A DNA stretch of 64,000 nt from Paracoccus sp. N5 (GTDB lineage: Bacteria > Pseudomonadota > Alphaproteobacteria > Rhodobacterales > Rhodobacteraceae): the NCBI RefSeq assembly GCF_000371965.1, contig NZ_AQUO01000001.1:2736001-2800000 (forward strand). The letters are read 5' to 3'. The notes beneath the pieces are model-generated. The model was not told where the DNA came from and did not search any database. It saw only the letters and a list, made by a program, of their open reading frames with translations. Shown piece by piece: positions 29,534 to 38,061 of the stretch; position 1 is the first letter of the stretch, and the number at the start of each line of letters is the position of its first letter. The translations under genes were made by a program, and so were the position numbers.

Positions 29534-30628
29534 TTGGGTCTGAACCCACCGCCCCCCGCGACCGCGACTCCCGGCGAAACCCTGCTGGAATTCCACGACA
29601 ACAGGCTGCTGATCGATCTGTGCGGCCCGCATGACCGCCATCTTGCCCGCATCGAGGAGGCGCTGAAGGTGCATATCCTGCGCCGCGGCAACCTTCTGTC
29701 CATCGTCGGCCCCACCGATGCCCAGGCCGAGGCGGCGCAGGTGCTGCGCGGGCTTTACGCGCGGCTGGAGCAGGGCCGCCCGGTCGAGGCGGCCGAGGTC
29801 GAGGCCGCGCTGCGCATGGGCGTCGAGACCGCGCCCGAAGGCCCGAGCCCGGCCGAGCAGCTGGAAATGTTCCAGACCGGCCCCATCGAGCTGCGCACCC
29901 GCAAGAAGACCGTCGAGCCGCGCACCGACGCGCAAAAGGACTATGTCCGCAACCTTTTCGCCAATGAGCTGGCCTTCGGCATCGGCCCGGCGGGCACCGG
30001 CAAGACCTATCTGGCCGTCGCGGTGGGCGTCACCATGCTGATCGGCGGCCATGTCGACAAGATCATCCTGTCGCGTCCCGCCGTCGAAGCGGGCGAGCGC
30101 CTGGGCTTCCTGCCCGGCGACATGAAGGAGAAGGTCGACCCCTACATGCAGCCGCTCTATGACGCGCTGAACGATTTCCTGCCGGCCAAGCAGCTGCAGA
30201 AGCTGATGGAGGAAAAGCGCATCGAGATCGCGCCCCTGGCCTTCATGCGCGGCCGCACGCTCGCCAATGCCTTCGTGGTGCTGGACGAGGCGCAGAACGC
30301 CACCACCATGCAGATGAAGATGTTCCTGACCCGCCTGGGCGAGGGCTCGCGCATGGTCGTGACCGGCGACCGCACCCAGATCGACCTGCCGCGCGGCGTG
30401 CATTCCGGCCTGACCGACGCCGAGAAGATCCTCAAGGACATCAAGGGCATCAGCTTCAGCTATTTCACCGCCAAGGACGTGGTGCGCCACTACCTGGTCG
30501 CCCGCATCATCGAGGCCTATGACGCCGAGGCCGAGGCGGCGCTGGCCCGCGGCGAGGTCTTCGACGAGCGCGGCCAGCGCATCCCCCGGCGCGAGCCGCG
30601 CCTGGCCAGCGGAGGCGGCGATGGCTGA
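29534..30628 (+). CDS. phoH: PhoH-family ATPase
   Basis: A 364-residue PhoH/PhoL-type protein, a putative RNA-related ATPase. Walker A is GIGPAGTGKTYLA near residue 155 and Walker B is FVVLDEAQNAT; the conserved SRPAVEAGERLGFLPGD and VTGDRTQIDLP segments follow. No ATG is available at the right place; the start is a TTG at 29534 with GGAG six bases upstream. It heads a tightly overlapping phoH-ybeY-corC operon, a common arrangement in RNA metabolism and membrane homeostasis. Confidence 0.93.
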   Translation: MGLNPPPPATATPGETLLEFHDNRLLIDLCGPHDRHLARIEEALKVHILRRGNLLSIVGPTDAQAEAAQVLRGLYARLEQGRPVEAAEVEAALRMGVETAPEGPSPAEQLEMFQTGPIELRTRKKTVEPRTDAQKDYVRNLFANELAFGIGPAGTGKTYLAVAVGVTMLIGGHVDKIILSRPAVEAGERLGFLPGDMKEKVDPYMQPLYDALNDFLPAKQLQKLMEEKRIEIAPLAFMRGRTLANAFVVLDEAQNATTMQMKMFLTRLGEGSRMVVTGDRTQIDLPRGVHSGLTDAEKILKDIKGISFSYFTAKDVVRHYLVARIIEAYDAEAEAALARGEVFDERGQRIPRREPRLASGGGDG

Positions 30629-31142
30629 CCCTGCGTCCGCCGAGCCCGCGCCCGAGGTGGTCGACATCGTGCTGGAGGACGACCGCTGGGAGGACGCGGG
30701 CCTGCCCGCCATGGCCGAGCGTGCCGCCCGCGCCGTCGGCGACTGGCTGGAGCTGGGCGAGTTCCAGGTCGTGGTGCTGGGCTGCGACGATGCCCGCATC
30801 GCGACGCTGAACGCCGAGTTCCGCGGCAAGCCCAAGCCCACCAATGTCCTCAGCTGGCCCGCCGTCGAATTCGATCCGCGCCCGCCGGGCGAGCATCCCG
30901 AGATCCCCGAGGTCGAGGAACTGGGCGACATCGCCATCTCCTACGACACCTGCCAGCGCGAGGCCGAGGCCCAGGGCAAGCCCTTTGCCGACCATGCCAC
31001 GCATCTTCTGGTGCATGCCATCCTGCACCTGGCCGGCTATGACCATATCGACGACCAGGACGCCGATACGATGGAAAGCGCCGAGCGCCAGATCCTGGGC
31101 AAGCTCGGCATCCCCGATCCCTATCTGGAACATGAGACATGA
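30621..31142 (+). CDS. ybeY: Endoribonuclease YbeY (rRNA maturation)
   Basis: A 173-residue metal-dependent endoribonuclease that acts in 16S rRNA 3'-end maturation and ribosome quality control. The zinc motif HAILHLAGYDH (Hx3Hx5H) is present near residue 135, and PTNVLSWP matches the family TNVLSFP block. The ATG overlaps the phoH stop by eight bases, and the stop overlaps the corC start (ATGA). Confidence 0.94.
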   Translation: MADPASAEPAPEVVDIVLEDDRWEDAGLPAMAERAARAVGDWLELGEFQVVVLGCDDARIATLNAEFRGKPKPTNVLSWPAVEFDPRPPGEHPEIPEVEELGDIAISYDTCQREAEAQGKPFADHATHLLVHAILHLAGYDHIDDQDADTMESAERQILGKLGIPDPYLEHET

Positions 31143-32068
31143 CCAACGACCGAAGTCCCGACACGCCCGTTTCCGCCGACCCCGCCTCGTGGGCGGATGG
31201 CATAGGCGGGGAGGGGCGTGACCTGCCGCAATCGCGCGGCATTCTGGGGCGCATTCTGGGTGCGTTTTCAGGGGGCGACGAGGGCGAGGCGGCCGAGCGT
31301 GCCGAAGCCGCCCCCGCCGGTCCGGCCGGCGCGCCGGGCCTGTTGAACCTGCGGCGGATGCGGGTCGACGACGTGGCGGTGCCCAAGGCCGAGATCGTGG
31401 CCGCGCCGGTGACCGCAACCCTGCCGGACCTGGTCGAGATGTTCCGCGAGCACGGCTTTTCCCGCATCCCGGTGTTTCGCGGCACGCTGGACAGCCCGCT
31501 GGGCATGATCCACCTGAAGGACCTGGCGCTGAAATACGGCTTCGGCGCGCAGGTTCCGGTCAAGTTCGCGCTGCGGCCGATGCTGCGGCCGCTGCTCTAC
31601 GTGCCGCCCTCGATGCCGATCGGGGTGCTGTTGCAGCAGATGCAGCAGAAGCGCATCCACATGGCCGTGGTGATCGACGAATATGGCGGGGTGGACGGGC
31701 TCGTCACCATCGAGGACCTGATCGAGCAGGTCATCGGCGAGATCGAGGACGAGCATGACGAGATCGAGGGCGGCCTCGCCATCGAGGAAAAGCCCGGGCA
31801 ATGGCTGGTCCAGGCCCGCGCCGCGCTGGAGGATGTCGAGGCCGAGACCGGGCTGCGCCTTGCCGACGAGGAAGAGGACGAGATCGACACGCTGGGCGGG
31901 CTGATCTTCATGCTGACCGGCCGGGTGCCGGTGCGCGGCGAGGTGATCCCGCACGAAAGCGGCGCCGAGTTCGAGATCGTCGACGCCGATCCGCGCCGCA
32001 TCAAGCGGGTGCGGCTGCGCCTGCCGCAGGGCGAGGCGCCGGCTGAGCCCGCGCCCGACGCGCCCTAG
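31139..32068 (+). CDS. CorC/TlyC-family protein with two CBS domains
   Basis: A 309-residue protein with a disordered N-terminus, a CBS pair at about 75-200 (VDDVAVPKAEIV, FSRIPVFRG, MGMIHLKDL and VVIDEYGGVDGLVTIEDLIEQ) and a C-terminal CorC_HlyC domain from about 215. No transmembrane domain is present, as in CorC. The family is implicated in magnesium/cobalt efflux. In many proteobacteria lnt follows here; in this window the next gene is convergent and lnt is absent. The stop codon TAG lies within a CTAG shared with the opposing gene's stop. Confidence 0.9.
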   Translation: MTNDRSPDTPVSADPASWADGIGGEGRDLPQSRGILGRILGAFSGGDEGEAAERAEAAPAGPAGAPGLLNLRRMRVDDVAVPKAEIVAAPVTATLPDLVEMFREHGFSRIPVFRGTLDSPLGMIHLKDLALKYGFGAQVPVKFALRPMLRPLLYVPPSMPIGVLLQQMQQKRIHMAVVIDEYGGVDGLVTIEDLIEQVIGEIEDEHDEIEGGLAIEEKPGQWLVQARAALEDVEAETGLRLADEEEDEIDTLGGLIFMLTGRVPVRGEVIPHESGAEFEIVDADPRRIKRVRLRLPQGEAPAEPAPDAP

Positions 32069-32874
32069 AGCGCGGCGAAGGCCGGGGCATGGCCGATGCG
32101 GCTGCCGCTGGGCAGCGCCGGCCCCCGCGCCATCAGATAGGGCCCGGCATAGGGCGAGGCCAGCTCGACCGGGCGAAAGCCGAAGCGGGCGTAATAGGCC
32201 GGGTCGCCCTGCACGACGATGCTGTGATCCTGCAAGCCGCGCAGCGCCGCGCCGACCAGGGCGCTGCCGATGCCGCGCCCGCGCAGCGCCGGATGCACCG
32301 CCAGCGGCGCCAGCGCGAAGGCCGGCCCGTCGGCGGCCAAGGGCGACAGGGCGACATGGCCGATGATGGTGCCGCCGGATTCGGCCACCAGCGACAGCGA
32401 CAGGTCCCCGGCCGCGCGCAATCCGGCGACCAGCCGGGCTTCGTCCTCGCCGCCGAAGCTGCGGCGCAGCAGTTCCGCGATGCCGGCATGATCCTGCGGC
32501 ACCTCGGCCCGCAGCCGCGGCAGCGGCGCGCTGCGGGTGAAATCGCGTTCGATGCCGTGGCTCTCGCGGCCCCAGCGGCTGCCCGTCAGCCGGGCACGAT
32601 GCGCCTGGAAGGCGTCCTCGTCGGCGTAAAGCTCGTCCAGTTCCCAGACCAGCGGGTCGTCGGCCTGGGCGAGGTCGAAGCGCAGGTTGCCCGGCTCGGC
32701 CCGGCTCAGCGCGACATGCTCGGTCAGCAGGTCCAGCGCCAGCAGCATCTGCGCGGTATCGGCGCAGATCAGCCGCCCGGTCAGCCGGACCAGGGCCGGC
32801 TCCAGCGGGATCGGCTCGCCCGTGGGCAGCGAGGGGGGCGAATGCTTGTGGTCATGTCCGCAGGCGCAACTCAT
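32065..32874 (-). CDS. Fusion: antibiotic-biosynthesis-monooxygenase-like domain + GNAT acetyltransferase
   Basis: A 269-residue two-domain protein. Residues 1-35 include a Cys/His-rich start (MSCACGHDHKHS). Residues about 28-105 match the ABM/YgiN ferredoxin-like monooxygenase fold (LTGRLICADTAQMLLALDLL, PGNLRFDLAQADDPLVWELDELYADEDAF). From about 120 a YhbS-like GNAT domain follows (VPQDHAGIAELLRRSF, APLAVHPALRGRGIGSALV, YARFGFRP). The ATG at 32874 has AGGA eight bases upstream, and the reading frame is continuous, so it is a true fusion and not two genes. The substrates are not deducible. Confidence 0.82.
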   Translation of the reverse strand: MSCACGHDHKHSPPSLPTGEPIPLEPALVRLTGRLICADTAQMLLALDLLTEHVALSRAEPGNLRFDLAQADDPLVWELDELYADEDAFQAHRARLTGSRWGRESHGIERDFTRSAPLPRLRAEVPQDHAGIAELLRRSFGGEDEARLVAGLRAAGDLSLSLVAESGGTIIGHVALSPLAADGPAFALAPLAVHPALRGRGIGSALVGAALRGLQDHSIVVQGDPAYYARFGFRPVELASPYAGPYLMARGPALPSGSRIGHAPAFAAL

Positions 32875-33114
32875 GGCGGGTTCCTGATCCAGATACACGA
32901 GGGGCGCGGCGCCGGTCGGTTCGGCGGCCAGACGCCGCGCGCGCGCCCCGAGGCACCACGTCGCGCCCCGTTGCAATCGCGGATGCGCGCCGGTCCATCG
33001 GGCGACATCCGGCCGGCTTTGTCAATTTCCGAAGCGGGTGGCGGGACGAATAGAATGTCGCAAATTGTGTCAGGCGCTTGCGCGCGCCTCCCCCCCGCGA
33101 GCGGCGCGGCAGGC

Positions 33115-33137
33115 GGGGTATTTGCAGAGCAAAGAAG
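33115..33137 (+). repeat. Dispersed intergenic motif, copy 4
   Basis: Reads GGGGTATTTGCAGAGCAAAG followed by AAG. Orientation is opposite to copy 5, 30 bases downstream. Confidence 0.55.
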
Positions 33138-33154
33138 ACCGGGCGAGCCCGACC

Positions 33155-33180
33155 GCTGTTCACCGTTTCACAAATACCCG
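33155..33180 (-). repeat. Dispersed intergenic motif, copy 5
   Basis: Minus strand reads CGGGTATTTGTGAAACGGTG followed by AAC. It converges with copy 4. Confidence 0.55.
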
Positions 33181-33278
33181 AAACCTGCCGGTGCCCGGCG
33201 GCGCTCCGCTGCGGGGTTTTGCCGGATGTCTATCCGGGCCGATGCTGCCGATTTTAGCCAGCCCGCTGCCCGACTGGT

Positions 33279-34610
33279 TCAGACGGTGTCGAGGTAAAGC
33301 TCGACGGTCTCGTCGTCCGAGAGCTCGGCCATGTAATGCAGCTCCTGGCGCTTGGTCATCACGAAATTCTCGATCAGATGCGCCGGGAAGATGCGCCGGA
33401 TCTGCGGGCAGGCGGCGAAGGCGTCGATGGCGGCGCCCCAGGTCGCCGGCAGTTGCGCCAGGCCCTGCTCATAGGCATTGCCCTGGATCGGCGGCGGCGG
33501 GTCGATGCGGTCCTCGATGCCGTTCAGCGCCGCGCCCAGCACCGCCGCGACGCTGAGATAGGGGTTCACGTCGCCGCCGGCCACGCGATGCTCGATCCGG
33601 CGCGCCTTGGGGCCGGAGGAGGGGATGCGGATCGCCGAGGTGCGGTTCTCATAGGCCCAGCCGATGCCGGTGGGCGCATGGGCGTTCGGCACCAGCCGGT
33701 CATAGCTGTTCTCATGCGGGGCGAAGACCAGGGTCGAGCCGGGCATGGCGGCAAGGCAGCCGGCGACGGCATGGCGCAGCATGTCCGAGCCGGCCTCGCT
33801 GCCGTCGTCGAAGACATTGCGGCCCTGCGCGTCCAGCACCGAGAAATGCATATGCATGCCCGAGCCGTTCCACATTTCGTAGGGCTTGGCCATGAAGGAG
33901 CCGGCAAAGCCGTATTGCCGCGCCAGCCCCTTCACCAGCAGCTTGAAGAGCCAGGCATCGTCCGCCGCCTTCAGCGGGTCGGGCTGGTGCATCAGGTTGA
34001 TCTCGAACTGCCCGGGTGCGGCTTCGGAAATCGCCGTGTCGGCCGGGATGTCCATCGCCTCGCAGGCCTCGTAGAGGGCGGTGAAGAAGCGGTCGAAGGC
34101 GTCCAGCGCGCGCAGCGACAGGGTTTCCGCCCCGGTGCGGCGCTTGCCGGAACGCGGGCTGGGCGGCACGCGCAACTGGCCGCCGGAATCGTCGATCAGG
34201 AAGAATTCGAGTTCCGTCGCCACCACCGGGGTCAGGCCCGCGGCCCTGTAGCGATCCACCACCCGCGCCAGCGCCTGGCGGGGATCGCCGTCATAGGGCC
34301 GGCCGTCCAGGTGGAACATCCAGAGCGGCAGCAGGCCGGTCGGCGCCTCGAGCCAGGGCATCGGCATGAAGCCGCGCTCGGTCGGCAGCAACAGCCCGTC
34401 CGGGTCGCCGGCCTGAAAGACCAGCGGGCTGTCCTCGATATCCTCGCCCCAGATGTCCATGTTCAGGACCGAGAAGGGGAATTTCGTGCCCTCGGTCAGG
34501 ATCTTGTCGGCAAAGCGGGCGGGCATGCGCTTGCCGCGCGGCTGGCCGTTCAGATCGGCCGCGGCCACGCGGATGGTCTTGACCTCGGGATGCTCGCGCA
34601 GCCAGTCCAT
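33279..34610 (-). CDS. Glutamine-synthetase-family protein (gamma-glutamylputrescine synthetase-like)
   Basis: A 443-residue GS-fold ligase. The metal/ATP sites are recognisable: ATELEFFL, EAAPGQFEINL, NGSGMHMHFSV, FAPHENSYDRLVP and IRIPSSGPKARRIEHRVAGGDVNPYL. It resembles PuuA-type gamma-glutamylputrescine or related amine ligases more than GlnA, because the adenylylation Tyr context of GlnA is missing. It is the last gene of a five-gene minus-strand operon with a polar amino acid ABC transporter, four bases from the permease gene, which suggests uptake of an amine or basic amino acid and gamma-glutamylation inside. The exact substrate is inferred. Confidence 0.85.
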   Translation of the reverse strand: MDWLREHPEVKTIRVAAADLNGQPRGKRMPARFADKILTEGTKFPFSVLNMDIWGEDIEDSPLVFQAGDPDGLLLPTERGFMPMPWLEAPTGLLPLWMFHLDGRPYDGDPRQALARVVDRYRAAGLTPVVATELEFFLIDDSGGQLRVPPSPRSGKRRTGAETLSLRALDAFDRFFTALYEACEAMDIPADTAISEAAPGQFEINLMHQPDPLKAADDAWLFKLLVKGLARQYGFAGSFMAKPYEMWNGSGMHMHFSVLDAQGRNVFDDGSEAGSDMLRHAVAGCLAAMPGSTLVFAPHENSYDRLVPNAHAPTGIGWAYENRTSAIRIPSSGPKARRIEHRVAGGDVNPYLSVAAVLGAALNGIEDRIDPPPPIQGNAYEQGLAQLPATWGAAIDAFAACPQIRRIFPAHLIENFVMTKRQELHYMAELSDDETVELYLDTV

Positions 34611-34613
34611 GGA

Positions 34614-35441
34614 TCACCTGATGAGATTGGGCCGGTAGCGCAGCCGCCTGGCCGCGCCCGGCAGATGGCGGTTCAGCCGCCGGTTGACGACCCCGAACAG
34701 CCCGATCAGGCACAGGGTCAGAAGGATGAAATAGCCCGCGACGATGGGATAGGCCAGGAAGGGGTTGAAGGTCTTGTCGGCGAAATAGCTGGCGTAATAG
34801 AGCGCGTCGCCCTGTTGCCGGAAGGCCGGGAAGCCCGAGAAGAACACCAGCGTCGTGGCATGGACGAGGAAGATCGCCTCGTTGGTATAGGCGGGCCACG
34901 CCAGGCGCATGGCGGTCGGCCAGACGATGCGGCGATAGCGGCGCCAGCCGGTCATGCCATAGGCGTCGGCGGCTTCGAGCTCGCCCTTGGGGACGTTGCG
35001 CAGCGCGCCGTAGAAGATCTCGGCCGAATAGGCGGCGGTGTTGAGCATCAGCACCAAGAGCGCCCCGGCCCAGGCCTTGGTCATCCAGCTGGTCGCGACG
35101 GTGATGCCCAGCACGTCGATGCCGGCGCGGGGCAGCTGCACCAGCGCCTCATAGGCGACGAAGAACTGGATGAAGAGCGGACTGCCGCGAAAGACGAAGA
35201 TGAACCATTCGGCCGGCTTGCGGAGCCAGGGGTTGCGGCTGAACTTGGCCACCGCCAGCGCATTGGCCAGGAAGAAGCCGAAGAACAGCGCCAGGAGGCC
35301 GAAATACAGATTCCAGATCAGGCCCGAGCCGATCAGCGTCACCTGCTGGCAAAGCGTGAAATCCGAACGCGGCAGCAGCTTCTCGCCGATGCCGATCGCG
35401 CGCAGGGCATAGTCCTGGATGGTTTGCGGGCACTGGCTCAT
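34614..35441 (-). CDS. Polar amino acid ABC transporter permease (HisM-like)
   Basis: A 275-residue inner-membrane permease. It has six or so hydrophobic helices and the EAA loop GELEAADAYGMTGWRRYRRIVWP typical of the HisMQ family (YGMTGW). RGSPLFIQFFVAYEA is the N-terminal family block. Its ATG overlaps the upstream permease stop (ATGA), indicating translational coupling. Confidence 0.9.
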   Translation of the reverse strand: MSQCPQTIQDYALRAIGIGEKLLPRSDFTLCQQVTLIGSGLIWNLYFGLLALFFGFFLANALAVAKFSRNPWLRKPAEWFIFVFRGSPLFIQFFVAYEALVQLPRAGIDVLGITVATSWMTKAWAGALLVLMLNTAAYSAEIFYGALRNVPKGELEAADAYGMTGWRRYRRIVWPTAMRLAWPAYTNEAIFLVHATTLVFFSGFPAFRQQGDALYYASYFADKTFNPFLAYPIVAGYFILLTLCLIGLFGVVNRRLNRHLPGAARRLRYRPNLIR

Positions 35442-36316
35442 GTCGCGGCCTTTCGCATCGCCTCGCCGGCGGCGGTGGCCTGGCCGCGCGACAGCCGCGA
35501 CCGGATGCGGTCGAAGATCCGCTCGGACCCCCAGGTCATCAGCAGGTAGAACACCAGGATGGCGAGGAAGTAGTAGATGCGCCAGTCGGGATGCGGATAG
35601 GCATAGGCGCTGGTCTTGGACCCGCCCAGTTCACGGGCCCAATAGACGATGTCCTCGACGCCGAGGATGAACAGAAGCGGCGTGGCCTTGACCAGGATCA
35701 TCCACAGATTGCCAAGGCCCGGCAGGGCATAGGTCCACATCTGCGGGATCAGGATGCGCCGGCTGACCTGGCGCGGGCTCATGCCATAGGCCTCGGCGGT
35801 TTCCAGCTGGGCGCGGGGCACGGCATCCATGGCGCCGCGCAGCACGTTGGCGGCGAAGGCGCCGAAGACGATGGAAAAGGCGATGATCGCCAGGGCGATG
35901 CCATAGAGCTGGTGCACCCAGGCCGGCGAGGTGGACAGCGGCAGCTTGGCCGCGGCGCAGACCAGGAATTCATTGCCCTGCCGGATCGGTATCGAGGGGT
36001 CGCAGAAGACCTTGGCGCGCAGCCATTCGAAGCCCTGGTCCAGCGCGATGGGCACGAAGAGGAAGAAGATGATGTCGGGCACGCCGCGCACCATCGAGGT
36101 ATAGACCTTGCCGAACCATCGCAGCGGCGCGATGCGCGAGCGCGCCGCCAGCGCGCCGCCGAAGCCGAAGAGCAGCGCCACCGGCGCCGTGATGAGCAAG
36201 AGCAGGATCACCGTCCCGAAGGACAGGTAGAACAGCAGGTGCTTGCCCGAGCTGAGATAGCACATCAGCCAGGCCAGCCCTTCGAGCGTTTTCGGATCGG
36301 CGCAGGACGCGAACAT
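35438..36316 (-). CDS. Polar amino acid ABC transporter permease (HisQ-like)
   Basis: A 292-residue permease paralogous to the previous gene. The N-terminal Cys-containing segment is followed by hydrophobic helices, the MVRGVPDIIFFLFVPIA block, and the EAA loop AQLETAEAYGMSPRQVSRRILIPQ. It encodes an extra periplasmic-looking loop at about residues 95-130 with two cysteines (FCDPSIPIRQGN, LVCAAA). Confidence 0.9.
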   Translation of the reverse strand: MFASCADPKTLEGLAWLMCYLSSGKHLLFYLSFGTVILLLLITAPVALLFGFGGALAARSRIAPLRWFGKVYTSMVRGVPDIIFFLFVPIALDQGFEWLRAKVFCDPSIPIRQGNEFLVCAAAKLPLSTSPAWVHQLYGIALAIIAFSIVFGAFAANVLRGAMDAVPRAQLETAEAYGMSPRQVSRRILIPQMWTYALPGLGNLWMILVKATPLLFILGVEDIVYWARELGGSKTSAYAYPHPDWRIYYFLAILVFYLLMTWGSERIFDRIRSRLSRGQATAAGEAMRKAAT

Positions 36317-36330
36317 GGATCACCTGTGGC

Positions 36331-36356
36331 GCCGCCCGGGCCGGGCCTCGGGCGGC
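36331..36356 (-). promoter_or_regulatory. Intercistronic hairpin between binding-protein and permease genes
   Basis: Minus strand GCCGCCCG-N10-CGGGCGGC forms an eight-base-pair GC-only stem just past the binding-protein stop. Such hairpins often stabilise the upstream mRNA so that the periplasmic binding protein is made in excess over the permease. Confidence 0.5.
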
Positions 36357-36377
36357 AGGAAGGTTGCGGGGGCTGGA

Positions 36378-37103
36378 TCAGAAGATCAGCGCCTCGTCGC
36401 CATACCATTTCCTGATCATGGCGTTCAGGCTGCCGTCGGCCTTCATCGATTCGATGGCCTTGTCGAACTTGCCCTTCAGCTCGGTATCCGACTTGCGCAG
36501 GCCGATGGCGATGCCCTCGCCGACGACCACCTTGTCCTGACCTTCGATCCAGACCAGCTCGCCATTCGATTCGTTGACCGAGGCTGCCAGGAAATCGCGG
36601 TCGGCAAAGACCGCCTCGGCCTCGCCGTTGCGGACGGCGGCGATGGTTTCCTCGCCCGTCGGGAATTCGACCAGGGTGGCGCCGCTTTCGGCGATATAGC
36701 CGGCCTGGATGGTGTTGGTCTGGGCGGCGACCACGCCCTTGATGTCGGCCTCCGGGGTCAGGGCGGCATAGGCCGACAGCGGCGGCGGGGTGTATGCCTC
36801 GCTGAACTGGATCGCCTTCTTGCGTTCGTCCGAGATGTTCATGCCGGCCATGATCGCGTCGTAGTTCGAGCTGACCAGGTTCGGGATGATCGAATCCCAG
36901 TCGTTCTTGACGAAGGTGCATTGCAGCGCGGCGCGCTTGCACAGCTCATTGCCGAGCTCGATCTCGAACCCGTCGAGCTCGCCCTTGTCGTTGACGAAGT
37001 TGTAGGGAGGATAGGCGCCCTCGGTGCCGATGCGCACGTTCTGGGCCATGCCCATGCCCGCCGTCAGGGCCAATGCGGCGGCTGCAAGCATGATCTTTTT
37101 CAT
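36378..37103 (-). CDS. Polar amino acid ABC transporter substrate-binding protein
   Basis: A 241-residue periplasmic binding protein with a classical signal peptide (MKKIMLAAAALALTAGMGMA). The mature protein has the HisJ/LAO-family fold: RIGTEGAYPPYNFVNDKG, DGFEIELGNELC, DWDSIIPNLVSSNYDAIMAGM and the C-terminal MIRKWYGDEALIF. AGGAG sits well before the ATG at 37103; the long open frame further upstream belongs to a shadow. Ligand class is polar or basic amino acid or opine-like amine. Confidence 0.93.
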   Translation of the reverse strand: MKKIMLAAAALALTAGMGMAQNVRIGTEGAYPPYNFVNDKGELDGFEIELGNELCKRAALQCTFVKNDWDSIIPNLVSSNYDAIMAGMNISDERKKAIQFSEAYTPPPLSAYAALTPEADIKGVVAAQTNTIQAGYIAESGATLVEFPTGEETIAAVRNGEAEAVFADRDFLAASVNESNGELVWIEGQDKVVVGEGIAIGLRKSDTELKGKFDKAIESMKADGSLNAMIRKWYGDEALIF

Positions 37104-37125
37104 TCGAACTTCTCCTGTTGGATTT

Positions 37126-37938
37126 TTATTCGGCCATGGTGGCGCTGAGGAACTGCCGCAGCCGGTCCGAGCGCGGGGCGCCGAACAGCTGCGCGGGCGC
37201 GCCCTCTTCCTCGATCCGGCCTTGATGGAGGAAAACCACGTGATCGCTGACATCGGCGGCCAGCCGCATGTCATGGGTGACGAGCAGCATGGTGCGATGT
37301 TCGGCGGCGAGATCCTTGATGACCTTGACGACCTCTTGCTGCAGTTCGGGGTCGAGCGCGCTGGTCGGCTCGTCCAGAAGCAGGGCCTTGGGCTCCATGC
37401 AAAGCGCGCGGGCGATGGCGGCGCGCTGCTGCTGGCCGCCCGACAGCTGCGCCGGCCAGGCATCGGCCTTGTCGCCGATGCCGACCTTGGCGAGCAGGGC
37501 GCGGGCGCGGGCCTCGACCTCGGCCGGGTTGCGGCGCAGCACCTGGACCGGCGCCTCCATGACGTTTTGCAGGATGGTCAGGTGCGACCACAGGTTGAAC
37601 TGCTGGAACACCATCGACAGGTTGGTGCGCAGCCGCGTGACCTGGGCGCGGTCGGCCGGCACGCGGCCCATGCCGGTGCCGCGCCATTTCACCGGCTCGC
37701 CCTCGAACAGGATGTCGCCCTGCTGGCTGTCCTCGAGCAGGTTGCAGCAGCGCAAGAGCGTGGATTTGCCCGAGCCCGACGAGCCGATCAGGCTGATGAC
37801 ATGGCCGCGCGGCGCGGTCAGGCTGACGCCCCTGAGCACCTCGAGCTGGCCATAGGCCTTGTGCAGCCCGCGGATCTCGATCACGGGACCGCGGGCGGTT
37901 TCGGCCGGGGCCGGACGGGTCTGTTCTGCGTCGCTCAT
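37126..37938 (-). CDS. Polar amino acid ABC transporter ATP-binding protein
   Basis: A 270-residue GlnQ/HisP-type ATPase. Walker A GSSGSGKSTLLRCCNLLE, Q-loop FQQFNLWSHLT, signature LSGGQQQRAAIARA, Walker B LLLDEPTSALDPE and switch His THDM are all intact. Pro/Ala-rich N-terminal 20 residues precede the domain. First gene of the operon; the promoter probably lies in the 120-base gap after the TerB-like gene. Confidence 0.94.
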   Translation of the reverse strand: MSDAEQTRPAPAETARGPVIEIRGLHKAYGQLEVLRGVSLTAPRGHVISLIGSSGSGKSTLLRCCNLLEDSQQGDILFEGEPVKWRGTGMGRVPADRAQVTRLRTNLSMVFQQFNLWSHLTILQNVMEAPVQVLRRNPAEVEARARALLAKVGIGDKADAWPAQLSGGQQQRAAIARALCMEPKALLLDEPTSALDPELQQEVVKVIKDLAAEHRTMLLVTHDMRLAADVSDHVVFLHQGRIEEEGAPAQLFGAPRSDRLRQFLSATMAE

Positions 37939-37986
37939 GCCGGTATGAGGCGATATTTGCCGCGGGATTGCAATGTTTTCATGCTT

Positions 37987-38037
37987 GGCTTTTCTGGCAG
38001 ATCGCCGGGCTTTGACGGCTTTTGCGGCAGATCGCCG
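37987..38037. repeat. 21-base direct repeat, two copies
   Basis: GGCTTTTCTGGCAGATCGCCG (37987-38007) and GGCTTTTGCGGCAGATCGCCG (38017-38037) differ at two positions and have a 30-base period. They sit in the gap before the ABC transporter operon start, where they could be binding sites for one regulator. Confidence 0.5.
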
Positions 38038-38061
38038 AAGCCTGCCGAAGAGAGCGCGCGC

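Larger units (their letters stand above)
32977..33278. other. Intergenic gap of about 300 bases holding two dispersed-motif copies
   Basis: No convincing gene is visible. It holds two copies of the dispersed motif facing each other, at about 33115-33137 (plus) and 33155-33180 (minus). The interior is otherwise featureless. Confidence 0.6.
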
